A DNA stretch of 64,000 nucleotides, taken from contig JAKSZT010053837.1 of assembly GCA_026826555.1 (NCBI GenBank), positions 2,483,687-2,547,686 of the forward strand, given 5' to 3'. Below are positions 1 to 11,745 of the stretch, one piece after another. The notes beneath the pieces were generated by a model. The model was given only the letters and a program-made list of their open reading frames with translations. It had not been told where the DNA came from and made no database searches. This stretch comes from Tolypeutes matacus. Lineage: Eukaryota; Chordata; Mammalia; Cingulata; Chlamyphoridae. Position 1 is the first letter of the stretch, and each line of letters begins with the position of its first letter. The position numbers and the translations under genes are program-made.

Positions 1-424
1 GATTCAATACCTTCCAGATACAAAGGATGCCTCCTGCCACTGTCACCCTTCACTAACCAGCTGTTGTTGTCCAGGGCTGGAAGGAGCAGGGGAAGGGGGG
101 ATGCGGCAGAGTGTGGGGAAAGTCTTAGGATCCCTGTTCACCCTGCTGTGAAGTGACCTTTGAGGTCCTGAGCCTTGCATTTTTCTCATTTGTAATATGG
201 AAATAAGAGAATCTATCCTATGTGCCTCACAGAGCCTTGAACCTAGTTCTTAAATTCTGCTCTCCTTCCTTCCTGTCCAGTGTCTGCCACTGGATCAGGC
301 ACTAGAGACTGAACAACACACCCCAGAGGCTCTGTCCGAGCTGATTTTAGCACTGTGTCGTGATGGGGCTGGCGTAGAGGCAGGCCTGCAGCTCATTCGC
401 AGATCCAGCACACGGTGGCTGTTC

Positions 425-548
425 ACGAGCTGTCATTTGCTGAGACCTGCTATGTGTCAGGAACTTTACAAATACTGTCTCTGGTTCTGTGAATAATTCT
501 GACAAGTGGCTGTGACTGTTCCCATTATGACCCGTGGAGCCAGATGGC
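425..548 (-). repeat. MIR SINE fragment
   Basis: The text around 'ctatgtgtcaggaactttacaaatactgtctc' reads as the reverse complement of the MIR 3' half (the 'tactatgtgccaggcactgt...ctttacat' block). It lies just upstream of a second MIR fragment in the opposite orientation. Old and diverged; identified by eye from the consensus. Confidence 0.6.
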
Positions 549-559
549 CAAATTTGCCC

Positions 560-758
560 TCGGTGGTGGTGGCTGGGAGACCTTGGCAAGTTCTTTGACC
601 CTTTTCTGGTTTAACACCCTTATCTGAAGAAACACAGGTAGTAGTAGTACCTGCCTTACAGGGGTGCAAGCTCTAAATGAGGTGTACTATGGCTCATCCT
701 AGAGATCAATAAGTGGTAGCCATCAAAATTATCCTTATAATTACTATTATTACAGCTT
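560..758 (+). repeat. MIR SINE
   Basis: The order of blocks follows the MIR consensus: 'gaccttggcaagttctttgacc', then the 'tatctgaaga' block, 'gtagtagtacctgccttaca', and 'caataagtggtagccatca' with an 'attactattatta' end. It is an ancient tRNA-derived SINE with no coding content. Confidence 0.8.
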
Positions 759-924
759 GCTCAGATCAGGTAGGTTATAAGGGGCTAAGTAAAAATTTGA
801 CTGAATCACAATTTGTAGTATTTTTTCCCTTTAAGAAAATGTGTCTCGCATAACAAATGAACTTTTGGGCTCCTGCTGGCAGATTGGGACAGCCTGGTAA
901 AAGAGTGTGAAGTTTTCATTTTGA

Positions 925-938
925 CCACTAGATGGCAG
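925..938 (+). promoter_or_regulatory. Candidate CTCF binding motif
   Basis: The 14 bases CCACTAGATGGCAG fit the core CTCF consensus CCASYAGRKGGCRS at every position. The site is in apparently unique DNA, outside the recognised repeats. A motif match alone does not show occupancy; CTCF commonly marks insulators and loop anchors. Confidence 0.5.
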
Positions 939-939
939 A

Positions 940-1930
940 AGGAAGAAACGATCCCTCCTGGATGGGAAGAAGTTTTAGCTCCAAGTAGAAAGATTAATAG
1001 TGAGCAGTGACCGAGACACAGAGGCAGATTAAAAAGCTCTTTGTGTAATGTTTGGCCCGTAGTAACCAAGGGGTGGGATCAGGGTGGGTATGAGAACTAC
1101 CTACAGGTATGTGGAGGAGGTCAGCCTCAAGAAGACCTAGGCTGACCCAGTCAATGGCGCTAGGAGAACTGAAGAAAACCAAAGTGCAGACGTAATAAGA
1201 AAAACTCGAATTCTACTATTATCTCTACTTCACAGTCTAATCTACACTCCCTCCTTTTCCTTTTAGACGCAGCTTTGCTCTTTTCCAGAGTCCACCCTTC
1301 TCTCCTGGGATTTTGATTAAGCCACTTGCCCACTGTCTTGTGCCCTCCCTCAACCCTGTCCCCAGTGTCTAGTCTGGGAACACTGAAGCCCCCCATATAC
1401 CCCAACACATGTTGTTTATGTTGATGAATATTCTAGCAAGCTCACTTATGCCTAGCCCTCGCTCCTCGGTTTCCTCCTCCAACAAATAAGCTTGGTGCCA
1501 CTGAGCTGATGAGCCACTCTCTTTCATTTCTGTCCCAAAGACATGTCCTTTGGTTCAGAGCGATGGGGAATTGTCCTTCTGGGTCCACAAGAGTAGGAGC
1601 AGCCATCAATCAGTTATGGTAGTCAGATATCCAGGACTAACTCCACTCCCGCCTACTTATATGTTGGCTCTTTTCCCCAAAACATTTCTTTGGGAGAAAA
1701 GTCCACTGGTAACTCCTGTTCAATATGTAACATCTAAGATACTCTCTAACGTAAGCTATTAAATTCAGTGCCAACTTAAAACCAACACCCCTGTTGTGTT
1801 TTCTGGGTGTGTCAAGTGAGTGAGGACATCAGAATGTTTCTTACTTAACAATTTCTAAAATCGAGCTCTTGTACATTTGCAATGTTTCTTTGTTTGTTTT
1901 TTTCCTTTTTGGTTGGTTGGCTTTTATAAT
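940..1930. other. Unique DNA, no gene seen
   Basis: No recognised repeat, splice-bounded exon or convincing ORF. The short ORFs are chance-length and show no familiar domain. Confidence 0.5.
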
Positions 1931-1934
1931 AAGG

Positions 1935-2050
1935 CTGTGGCGTGCCTCCTGTGTACTAGGTATTTGCTTGACATACTTTATCTCATTTACCCGGAGGTAA
2001 ATGAGGAATATCCATTTCTTGAGGAAACTGAGGAATAGAAGAGCTTTTTT
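1935..2050 (-). repeat. MIR SINE fragment
   Basis: 'cctcctgtgtactaggtatttgcttgacatac' followed by 'ttgaggaaactgaggaatag' is the antisense MIR order (variants of 'tgtgccaggcactg' and 'gaggaaactgaggc'). Confidence 0.65.
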
Positions 2051-4192
2051 TGTGATATTTAAAAAACCAAAACCTGGTTATTCCTTATCCTATGTCTTCC
2101 ATGATCTCCTAAATTCATTCACGAGTATTCAGGCATCTTGAAGGGTGAGCGTATACTGACAAAAATGAAGTAGAGATTTTATCACATTATAATTTGTGGC
2201 TCCTGTTTCTATTCCATTGATGGTGGCAGAATGCAGAAGGCTGGGGTGGGGAGGCAGTGGGAAAGATGCCCTCCTCTCCATAGTTTTGGTATTTTCACAA
2301 AGTCTCTAGATAATGAATAAACATTCACATTTGGTCTCTGCCGTAATATTCTTGTGAAACCTCACACAAAATCAGAAGTTCAGGGTTAGGAGGACTTTGG
2401 AGATCAGCCACACTGTGTTCAGCTTTCCTCTGAGGATACGTAACAGAAATAATTGTATGTTTATAAGTTTATGCATATTTTATAACATGCAAGCTTGTGT
2501 ATATTTTATAATAAGCCCAAGCTTGCATAGTTATTTTAAATGTTTAAAATTATTTTTAGAGAAGTTGTAGGTTTACAGAAAAATTATGCATAAAATAGAG
2601 TTCCCATGTATAACCCCCAACTCTTCTCTGACCAAGTTTCCCCTATTATTAACAGTTTGCATTCGTGCGAACCTTTATAACAACTGATAAAGAAAATTAT
2701 TATACTTATGCTATTAAATATAGTCCATAGTTTATACTAGGGTTCACTGTGTTGTGAAGTCCTATGGTTATTTAAAGTTTTATTCTAGTAATATATATAC
2801 AATATAAATTTCCTCTTTTAATTTCTAACATATAATTCAGTGTAGTTAATTCATTCCCAATGTTGCTACCATCACCACCCTCCATTACCAAAACTCTTCC
2901 ATCACCTCAAACAGAAATACTGCTCCAATTAAGCGTTAACTACCTATTCTCTACTCCCACCCTGACCCCTGGTAACCTGTATTCTAGTTTCTGAGTCTAT
3001 TAGTTTACTCATTCTAATTATTTCATATCAGTGAGGTCATACAATATTCGTCCTTTTGTATCTGGCTTATTTCACTTACCGTGATGTCTTCAAGGTTCAT
3101 CTATGTTGTTGCATGTATCAGAACTTCATTCCTTTTTACGGTTGAATAATATTCCATTGTATGGATATGCTGCATTTTGTTTATTTGTTCACCTAATGAT
3201 GGACATTTGGGTTGTTTCCAACTTTTGGCAAATGTGAATAATGCCGCTATGAACATCAGTGTCCAAATATCTGTTTAAGCCCCTGCTTTCAATTCTTTTG
3301 GGTGTATACCTACAAGTGATTTTGCTGGGTCATATGGTAACTCTATACTTAACTTTCTGAGGAGCTGCAGAACTGTCTTCCACAGTGGCTGCACCCTTTT
3401 ACATGCCCATGAGCAATGCACCAGTGTTCCTATTTCTCCACATCATTTTCCATTTTGTAAATAGTAGCCATTCTAATGTGGGTGAAATAGTATCTCATGT
3501 GGATTTGATTTGCATTTCCATGCTGGTTAATGATGCTGAGCATCTTTTCATATGTTTTTGGCCATGTGTCTACCTCCTTTGGATAAATGTCAAGTCTTTT
3601 GCTCATTTGTTTATCTTTTTGTTCTTGAGTTGAAGGATTTCTTTTTATATTCTGGATATTAAACCCTTATCGGATATGTGCCTTCCTAATATCTTCTCCC
3701 ATTGTGTAGGGTTTCATTTTACTTTCATGATGAAGGGCTTTGATGCATGAAAGTTTAAATTTTGATGAGGTCCCATGTATCTATTTTTTCTTTTGTTGCT
3801 TGTGTTTGGTTGTAAAGTCTAAGAAACCATTGCCAAACACAAGGTCCTGAAGATGCTTTCCTCTGTTTTCTTCTACAAGTTTGATAGTTCTAGTTCTTAT
3901 ATTTAGGTCTTTGATCCATTTTGGGTCGATTTTTGTATAAGGTGTGAGATAGGAGTCCATCCTCCTTTTTTTTTTTTTTTTTTTGCGAATGGAGATACAG
4001 TTTTCCCAGCACTATATGTTGAAGAGACTATTTTTCCCAATTGAATGGTCTTTGCCCTCTTGTCAAAAATCAGTTGGCCATAAATGTGAGGGCCGATCTC
4101 TGAACTCTCAGTTCTATTCCATTGGTCTATATGCCTCTCCTTGTGCCAGTACCATGCTGTTTTGATTACTGTGGCTTTGTAATAAGTTTTTT

Positions 4193-4625
4193 AAAAAAGA
4201 TTTATTTATTAATTCCCCTCCCCCCCACCCCCCCAGCCCATGTTGTTTTGCACTTACTCTCTGTCTTTTTGTGTTCTTCTCTGCTTGTCTTCTCTTTAGG
4301 TGGCACCAGGAACTGATCCTGGGACCTTCCAGAGTGGGAGAGAGATGCTCAATCTCTCGTACCACCTCAGCTACGTGGGCTGCTGCATCTCTTATTGTCT
4401 CTCCTCTGTGTCTCTTTTTGTTGCATCATCTTGCTGCGCAAGCTCTCCACGCAGCCCAACACTCCTGTGCGGACAGCATGGGCCAGCATTCTGTGGGGGC
4501 CAGCACCCCGCATGGGCCAGCTCTCCACCTGGGCTAGCTCGCCATGCGGACCAGCTTTCCTTTTACCAGGAGGACCTCCCATTTGGTAGACAGGAGCCCA
4601 ATCGCTTGAGCCATGTCCATTTCCC
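4193..4625 (-). mobile_element. DAS-type tRNA-derived SINE, long form
   Basis: On the minus strand it begins with the tRNA-like head, continues with the long 'gccagctggc...' body and ends in an A-rich tail (plus-strand T/A run 'aagatttatttatt'). The flanking duplication 'tgtaataagtttt' (4178-4190 and 4626-4638) marks the insertion into L1 copy A. Pol III-type retroposon mobilised by L1; no protein. Confidence 0.95.
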
Positions 4626-5407
4626 TGTAATAAGTTTTAAGATTGGGAAGTGTGAGTCCTCCAAGTTTGCTCTTCTTTTTCAAGATGCCTTGGATATTCG
4701 GGGTCTCTTACCCTTCCATATAAATTTGATGAATAGCTTTTCCATTTCTGCAAAGAAGCTGTTGGAATTTTGATTGGGACTGCATTGAATCTGCAAATCA
4801 CTTTGGGTAAAACTGACGTCTTAACAATATTTAGTCTTCTAATTCATGAACACAGAATATCCTTCCATTTATTTAGGTCTTCTTTGATTTCTTTCAGCAG
4901 TGTTTTGTAGTTTTCCCTATACAAGTCATTTGTATCCTTGGTTAAATTTATTCTAGATATTTGATTCTTTTAGTTGCTATTTTAAGCACATTTTTTTCTT
5001 AATTTCCTCTTCAGACTGTTCATTACTAGTAGCATAGAAACAATTCTGATTTTGCTTGTTGATCTTGTACCCTGCCAAATAGCTGAATTGGTTTATTAGT
5101 TCTAGTAGATTTTTTGTGGATTTTTTGTGTATAAGATCATGTAATTTGCAAATAGAGAAAGTTTTAATTCTTCCCTTCCAATTTGGATGCCTTTTATTTC
5201 TTTTTCTCACCTAATTGTTCTAGCTAGAATTTCTGGTACAATGTTGAATAACATTGGTGACAGTAGGCATCCTTGTCTTGTTCTTGATCTTAGAGGGAAA
5301 GCTTTCAGTCTTTTACCATTAAGTATGATATTAGCTGTGGGTTTTTCGTAGATACTCTTTACCATATTTAGGATGTTTCCTTCTATTCCTAGTTCTCTAA
5401 GTGTTTT

Positions 5408-5430
5408 TTGTTTTGTTTTGTTTTGTTTTT
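5408..5430 (+). repeat. (TTTTG)n microsatellite
   Basis: About four perfect TTTTG units inside L1 copy A just before the 1.1-kb insertion; probably an expanded slipped tract. Confidence 0.85.
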
Positions 5431-5450
5431 AAATCAAGAAGGGGTGCTGG

Positions 5451-6540
5451 CTGAGGGATTACTGCCAAGCACCAACTAGCAATGCAATTGGAAAAAGACG
5501 TTGACCAAAAGGGGGAAAGGGTAAAGACAAATGAGTTTATATGGCTAAGAAGTGAGTCAGGAGGTCATTCCAGAGGTTACGCTTATGTGCGTCTCAGCAG
5601 GATCTCATTGACTGCCAAAGTAAATATTGCCTCAAATAGCTGAAACATGCAGACACTATAGGCAGGGCAGACAGCTCAGGAGTTTGGTACCCTACCAGTG
5701 GGCCCTACTTAGGAATGCTCCCCAGTGTGACAGAGTTGGACTCAGGTGTGGTTTCCCTACACATAGCTCTTCTGACCCTTCTATTTGAACCTACAGTTAG
5801 TGCTAGAGTGATTGGTGTATGTCCAAGAGACTTAAATCTTTGGGCTGTCCATGTGCCAGCTGAGCCCTGAATCTCAACAAAGTTGCAACACGTAGAGTTT
5901 TACAGTTCATTGGACTCACCTAGGACAACTAACAAGGAGATGATGATGGACAACGACCATCCCAAGGAGCAGAGAAAGTCTGCAACTGCAAGCAAGATAG
6001 TCCCATCCATCTACCCCAAGGGATCTAAGCCCCTTCTTAATTAGAGGTGGAGTGTATATCACCATATCAGAATCCTCAGGATTGGGGAATGAACGATGGA
6101 CTAGAGTAGACTTACTGGTATTCTAGTATAGATTTATTGTGATTCTAACAATGGAAGAACTTTTATCATTGATGTGGAGGCCGTGGCCACTGGAGGTTCT
6201 GAGAGGAGGGAGAGGGAAAAACAGGTGTAATATGGGAACATTTTTGGGACTTGGCAATTGTTCTGAATGACATTGCAATGACAAGCCATTATATATCTGG
6301 TCATAACTTAAAAAATTGTGGGAGAGAGTGTTAACTACAATGTAAACTATAATCCACACTTAGTGGCAGTGTTCCAAAATATGTTCATCAATTGTAACAA
6401 ATGTACCACACTAATGAAGGATGTTGTTAATGTGGGGAAATGTGGGAGGGGGTGGGAGCAAGGCATATGGGAATCTCCTATATTTTTTATGTAACATTTA
6501 TATAACCTAAGTATCTTTAAAAAAATAAAAACTGTATTAA
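5451..6540 (+). mobile_element. 1.1-kb L1-tailed retroposon without ORF2
   Basis: Inserted in sense orientation inside antisense L1 copy A. The host reads '...agaaggggtgctgg' before it and '...ggggtgttggattttg' after it, consistent with an imperfect target duplication. The 3' 250 bp resemble L1M-type 3' UTR ('atcaattgtaacaaatgtaccacac', 'aatgaaggatgttgttaatg') and end in 'aataaaaactgtattaaaaaa'. The first roughly 800 bp carry no ORF2 C-terminal motif and no long ORF. It could be the long 3' UTR of a xenarthran L1 or HAL1-like lineage, or a non-autonomous family using that tail; I cannot name it with certainty. Confidence 0.7.
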
Positions 6541-7636
6541 AAAAGGGGAGGGGGGTGTTGGATTTTGTCAAATACCTATTCTGCATCTAGATGATCTTGT
6601 GGTTTTTTTCCTGCATTCTATTAATAAGGCTTATTACACTAACTGATTTTCTTATATTGAACCACTCTTGCATAACTGGGATAAATCATACTTGATTATG
6701 GTACATACTTCTTTTAATGTGCTGTTGGATTTGGCTTGCTAGTATTTTGCTGAGGATTTTTGCATCTGTATTCATAATGGATATTGGTGTGTAATTTTCT
6801 GTTCCTGTGGTGTCTTTCTCTGACTTTGGTATGAGGGTGATGTTGGCCTCTCAGAATGAGTTAGAAAGTGTTCCTTCCTCTTCAATTTTTGGAAGAGTTT
6901 GAAGGATTAGTGTTCATTCTTAGAATGTTTGGTAAAATTCCCCAGTGACTCCATCTGGTCCTGGGCTTTTCTTTGCTGGAAGATTTTTGATTGCTGATTG
7001 AATTACTTTACTTGTTATTGGTCTGTTAAGATCTTCTATTTTTTTTTCTTGACTCAATGTAGGTAGTTTGTATGTTTCTAGAAATTTGTCCATTTCATCT
7101 AGTTTATCTAGTTTGTTGGCATACATTTGTTCATGGTATCTTCTATAATCTTTTTTTAAAATTTCTGTGAGGTCAATAGTAAAGGCCCTTTCCATTTCCG
7201 ATTTTAGTTATTTGTGTTCTATCTCTATTTTTTTTTTTTTTGTCTGTCTAGCTAAAGGTTTGTAGATTTTATTGGTGTTCTCAAAGAACTAACTTTTTGT
7301 TTCATCGAGTCTCTCTATTGGGTTTTTTTTTTTTTTTTAATTCTCTATTTCATTTATTTCTGCTCTAATCTTTAATTACTTCCTTATACTGGCTTTGGAT
7401 TTAGTTTGCTCTTCTTTTTCTAGATCCTCCAGTTATGAGGCTAGGTGTCTGATTTGAGCTCTTTCTTCTTTTTTAATGTAAGCATTTAGAATTATAAATT
7501 TCCTTCTCAGCACTGCTTTTACTAAATTCCATAACTTTTGGTATGTTGTGCTTTTGTTTTCATTCTTCTCAAAGATATTTCCTAATTTCCATTGTGATTT
7601 CTTCTTTGACTGGTTGGTTGTTTAAGAGTTACATCA

Positions 7637-8036
7637 GGGGAGCAGATGTGGCTGAAGTGATTGGGCTCCTGTCTACCACATAGGAGGTCAAGGGTTCAAT
7701 TCCGAGGGCCTCCTGGTGAAGGCAAGCTGGCCTGAGCAGAGAGCTGGCCTCCGTGGAGTACTGGCCTGCATGGACAGCTGGCACAGCAAGATGACCCAAC
7801 CAAAAGAGACACAGAGGAGAGACAATAAGAGACGCCGCAGACCAGGGAACTAAGGTGGCATAAGAGATTGAGTGCCTCTTTCCCACTCCAGAAGGTCCCA
7901 GGATCAGTTCCTGGTGCTGCCTAAAGAGAAGACAAGGAGATACAGAAGAATACACAGCAAAATGGACACAAAGAACAGACAACGAGGGGGTGGTGGTGGA
8001 GTGAAATAAATAAATAAATAAATCTTTAAAAAAAAA
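7637..8036 (+). mobile_element. DAS-type SINE, long form
   Basis: Head 'ggggagcagatgtggctg', B-box-like 'gggttcaattcc', a roughly 250-bp body and tail '(aaat)n ctttaaaaaaaaa'. It sits at the truncated 5' edge of L1 copy A. I see no clear target duplication, so it may mark a rearranged junction. Confidence 0.93.
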
Positions 8037-8039
8037 CTA

Positions 8040-9790
8040 CAGTTATTTGAAAAGAAACACTAAAGAAGATTCCTGCTTTTCTTCAAAAAAAGTTCTAATG
8101 GAATTCTGTTCATAATACCTGCCTAAGGGGGGAAATGTTTGTGCTTCAGTATTGACCTAACACCTTCAAGAGTGTAGCCTCCTTTTTGGGAATTTTGGGA
8201 GACAAAAATATGTCTTAGTTAACCTTAGTTAGTCTAACTAGTTTTTCTAGTAAATGCCTGTATTGGCCCTAACCCTGTGTGGGTCTGGGGGCTCCAGGAA
8301 TATGGGTAAACCATACTTTGTATTTTATCTCTTCCAGAATCTTTGTCCAAGTGAGCTCAGATTAATGTGTGATGACCAAGAACAGCCTTGAAGAAGACAA
8401 AAGGCCCCACAAGATCAAGGTTCAGGCTGAGCAGTTTATGTAGAAATGAGAGAAATGCAGCCCATGTCCATACTGATCACTGGGTGGAGGTGCAGGGAGA
8501 AAGCAGAAAGGCGGAGAGTGTTTCATGGTAAAGTTTATAGCCTGAACATAAATGTCAGAGTTCTATGGTTCTCAGTTATACAGTCATTTCCTGCCCCTTC
8601 TCCTCCACTCTCAAATACTCTGAGTCACTTGCTGGTCAGTGCCCAGTAGCCAGGGTTCATTTCTCTTCCCTGTGGCCTAGATGAGTGATTTTAAAGTGGG
8701 CACGAACATCCCAGGGAAGTGCAACACAATCTGTTGGGGTGCAGGAGGAAAATACTAGAACTTACATTTATTTTTAACTCATCCTTTTCTAATTTCTTTA
8801 TTTTTGCATATTTTATAATGTGCATAAAATATTACTATACTAATAATTTATAAACATATACACATATGGGAGTATGTTAAAATGTTATATTGAACATCAG
8901 TATAACACTATCAAAAAAGTTTGGGACTTAGCCCTAGGGAAACATTCTGACAACAATTCTTTAAGGAATTATGTTATATTTCATTCTGAAATTAATTTTC
9001 AAACACAACTTTGATACAAGCTTATGTTTTTAGAATTATAGATTGTTAGAATTGATTAAGGCCTCCAAATTCTGGTTTCAAATCTGTGATTTTCGCGTAG
9101 TTCCCTAAGAGTTCACAGAAGGTTTGTGAGCTATTTTCAGTGTGTCCAGAGCATAACAGAAATCTTTTATCTACCCAAAGTAAGACCACACAGGCCAACT
9201 TACATCCTATCAATGTCAAGTGCTCTGTGTTGCTTAGAAATATAGAGAACTTGGTGTTGTCCTCATGTTCATCAGAAGATGTGGCTGGTAGTTATGTGTG
9301 TGGTGTTGACATTTGCCACTTTGTTGACTGCCCAGCACCCCCAGCACCACCCCCACCCCACCGCAACCGCCCCGTTTGAAAGAGTTCCTCAGGAGGATGA
9401 AGGGGTGGCACCATTCACACATCATGACCCTTGGGCAGCCCTGACTTTCGACCTGGGCAAGTGAGGTGAGGCCATTCCCCAGGCCCTGTTCCTCAGAAAG
9501 TCCCATACTTTAGAGGGTGTTTCCTGAAATTTTCTGTTTCCCTTTCATGCTTGGGACACACCAGTGCCCACAGTGCTGTCTGGGTGGGGGACCTCAAGCA
9601 GGGATCAAGACCCGCGTGGGTCCTGTGTCTTTCCTTTGGGGGTACTCCTCTACTTCTTACCCTTTGGTGGGGTTGACCAGATGCCCTGAGGAGTTCTGGG
9701 CCATGTGGCAGGACCCTGGACCCAGGAGGGCAACCTGGTGAGCAGATGTTTCCTTCTGGCTGGTGCAATGTTTCTTTTGTAGGATCATGA
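8040..9790. other. Mostly unclassified AT-rich DNA, no gene seen
   Basis: No confident gene. About 8690-8990 looks like an old decayed repeat (AT-rich after 'gtgcaacacaatctgttggggtgc'), but I cannot assign a family. ORFs near 9140-9770 have no recognisable domain. Confidence 0.4.
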
Positions 9791-9794
9791 GGAA

Positions 9795-9911
9795 ATTTCT
9801 GTCTGGCTTTTTTTTTTACTCAACAGAATATTTGTTAAATTCATCTATGTTGTTGTATATGACAAGAGTTTGCTGTTTTTAATTGCTGAGTAATATTCCT
9901 CTGTATAAATA
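9795..9911 (-). repeat. L1 3' end fragment, antisense
   Basis: 'attcatctatgttgttgtatatgac' followed by 'attgctgagtaatattcctctgtataaatatg' matches the antisense end of L1 ORF2. It stops abruptly where the 59-bp repeat begins. Confidence 0.75.
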
Positions 9912-9924
9912 TGTAGCCTCTCTG

Positions 9925-10710
9925 CCAGGCCTCAACTCTCCATACTGTTCCACTATCACACAAGGTTACCTTCCTAATCTTGCTTGGGCATCAATACCCT
10001 ATGCTGGGCTCTTCTCCTATGGGGATGTCCTCTTCACCCTACATGAGCTTCAAAACCAGCCTCATGCTGGGAAACCCACACATGGATATTCCCTTCACTT
10101 CACTTGAGTTCCATACCCCATTCCAGGTGCCCCATCTGCAGGGCCATCTTAAAAAAAATTTTTTTTTTATCCACCTTGAACTCTGACATTCTTTTTTTTT
10201 TCTTTGAGGTCAGGGCCAGGGATTGAAACCGGGACCTTGTATGTGGGAAGCTGGAGCTCAACCACTGAGCCACATCGGTTCCCCTGAGTTGGCTTATTTG
10301 TTTGTTTGTTTTTAGGGGACACTGGGAACTGAACCTGGGGCCTCCCATGTGGGAAGCAGGTGCTCAGTCGCTTATGCCACATCCGCTCCCAAGTCTGACA
10401 TTCTGACCCCCCAAATAGACGTTCCCCTTACACTTGGGTCTGAAACCCCATGCTGGTTGTCTCTCATGTGTGGACACTTTGTTCACCCCACTCAGGTTCT
10501 GACATCTTGCACTGGACTGCCTGTTCGCTCCCCTCCCTCTCCGACCCTGCTGTGTGGATACCCTCCTCACCTCTCTCAGGCTCCAAACTTCAGGCCAGGT
10601 TGTTCTCCTACATGAATGCCTTCCTCATCCTCCTTGGATTTTGACACCCCACTCCACACTGTCTGCCTGCCCGCATGACATGTTTCTCATCCTGTTGAAC
10701 CTCTATAGAC
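9925..10710. repeat. Ancient 59-bp tandem repeat, split by a SINE
   Basis: The pyrimidine-rich sequence repeats with a period of about 59-61 bases. Units recur as 'ccc-atgctgg...' followed by a 'ctcctatggggatgtcctcttc' type block and an ending such as 'gagcttcaaaa' or 'aggttctgaca'. Units beginning near 9990, 10447 and 10588 are each about 59 bases when counted by hand. A SINE dimer interrupts the array at 10193-10393. The units are strongly diverged, so the array is old. No protein is implied. Confidence 0.6.
10193..10393 (-). mobile_element. DAS-type SINE dimer
   Basis: Two tRNA-like monomers in tandem joined by a 'tttgtttgtttgttttt' linker, both antisense. The target duplication 'tctgacattct' is present on each side. 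It splits the 59-bp tandem repeat. Confidence 0.93.
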
Positions 10711-11014
10711 TTTCCCCTCAAACTGCACCCCCACACCCCTGTTTAGAAGTTGATTTCTCTTTTTGGCTCTATATGGCTTTTAACACTAAATTTTTCATGA
10801 GGAGAATGGAAGAGAAGGAACAAGGAAGAGGAACCCTTATTATTCAGCATGATATCCCAATCTCCTCTTGTACATTTTTTCCCTCTGCTCTGGGGTCAGG
10901 AGACCTGGCTCCTTTCCATGGGAAATGGTACTCAGAGACCATAGTCTGAGCCTGAGGGTATTCATTGCTACTGGGTTGTCATTACTCCTACTGTCTAGAC
11001 TTTTTAAGTGGTAA

Positions 11015-11240
11015 GATATATATATATATATAGTTTTATCTTTTTAATTTTATTAGGGGGTACTGGGGATTGAACCCAGGACCCCATACATGAGAAGCAG
11101 GTGCTCAACCACTTGAGCTATATCTGCTCATATATATATGAGATACCAGGGGCTGGGGATTGAATCCAGGGCCTCGTATGTTGGGAGCTGGGTGCTCAAC
11201 CACTGAGCCACAATAGCTTCCCTGAGTTAGTTGTTTTGTT
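11015..11240 (-). mobile_element. Two DAS-type SINE monomers, antisense
   Basis: Monomers at about 11044-11130 and 11143-11240, each with the reversed B box ('gattgaacccagg', 'gattgaatccagg') and an ending like 'gagctatatctgctc'. Short TA runs flank and separate them, suggesting insertion into a (TA)n tract. Confidence 0.88.
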
Positions 11241-11660
11241 TGTTTTGCTTGTTGAATATGAAGTTTATAATTTAAGTATCTCAAGTTTTATACTTAGGAA
11301 TATTTTCTCTGATGCTGAAAATCTTGGTTCAGAATGACCTTAGCATTACTACTTACTAGCTTTATTTTCCTCCAATTCAGTACAAGAGGTAGAGGCATTC
11401 AGAGAAACCCTTGAGGCAGGACAGGGGACAATGGAGAAGAACATCCAACAGATTAAGTATCTCCACTTTTTGAGGTCTCTGGAAAGGTAATAGGTGGATT
11501 GTTTATACTGATTAAAGATGACAAAATACATGTTTAAGTTTTCCTATTGATAGTGATGTATGTAAATGACATATATATATATATGATATTATAATATTAG
11601 AGATCAAAGGCAGTAATTATATCATTTAGGGAAGCCCCAGTTGACATAGTTGAGGACAGT
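11240..11660. other. Unique DNA with short (TA)n tract
   Basis: No gene signal. A short (AT)n microsatellite lies near 11572-11585. Confidence 0.5.
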
Positions 11661-11664
11661 TACT

Positions 11665-11745
11665 CATGTAATTCATTCACTCAGAGCACCTACTATGTGC
11701 CAGGCACTGTGCTAACCACTGAGGTTACAATCTGTCGGCTGCTAA
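11665..11745 (-). repeat. MIR fragment
   Basis: 'gagcacctactatgtgccaggcactgtgctaa' is an almost exact antisense MIR core. Confidence 0.85.

Larger units (their letters stand above)
2530..7630 (-). mobile_element. Old L1 LINE (copy A), antisense, split by two insertions
   Basis: Read on the minus strand this is L1 3' UTR (about 2530-3050) followed by ORF2 running backwards. The plus-strand landmark of the ORF2 end is 'atattccattgtatgg...ggacatttgggttgtttccaac'. It is broken by a SINE (4193-4625) and a 1.1-kb retroposon (5451-6540), and resumes in register after each. Decayed ORF2 remnants include 6920-7195 (start of the reverse transcriptase, with [11 protein letters not shown]) and 4977-5210. 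The 5' end is lost near 7630, so ORF1 and most of the endonuclease are missing. It shares its roughly 500-bp 3' UTR type with copy B at 12.05 kb but not with copy C at 20.8 kb, so A and B belong to an older L1 lineage. Non-functional. Confidence 0.9.
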
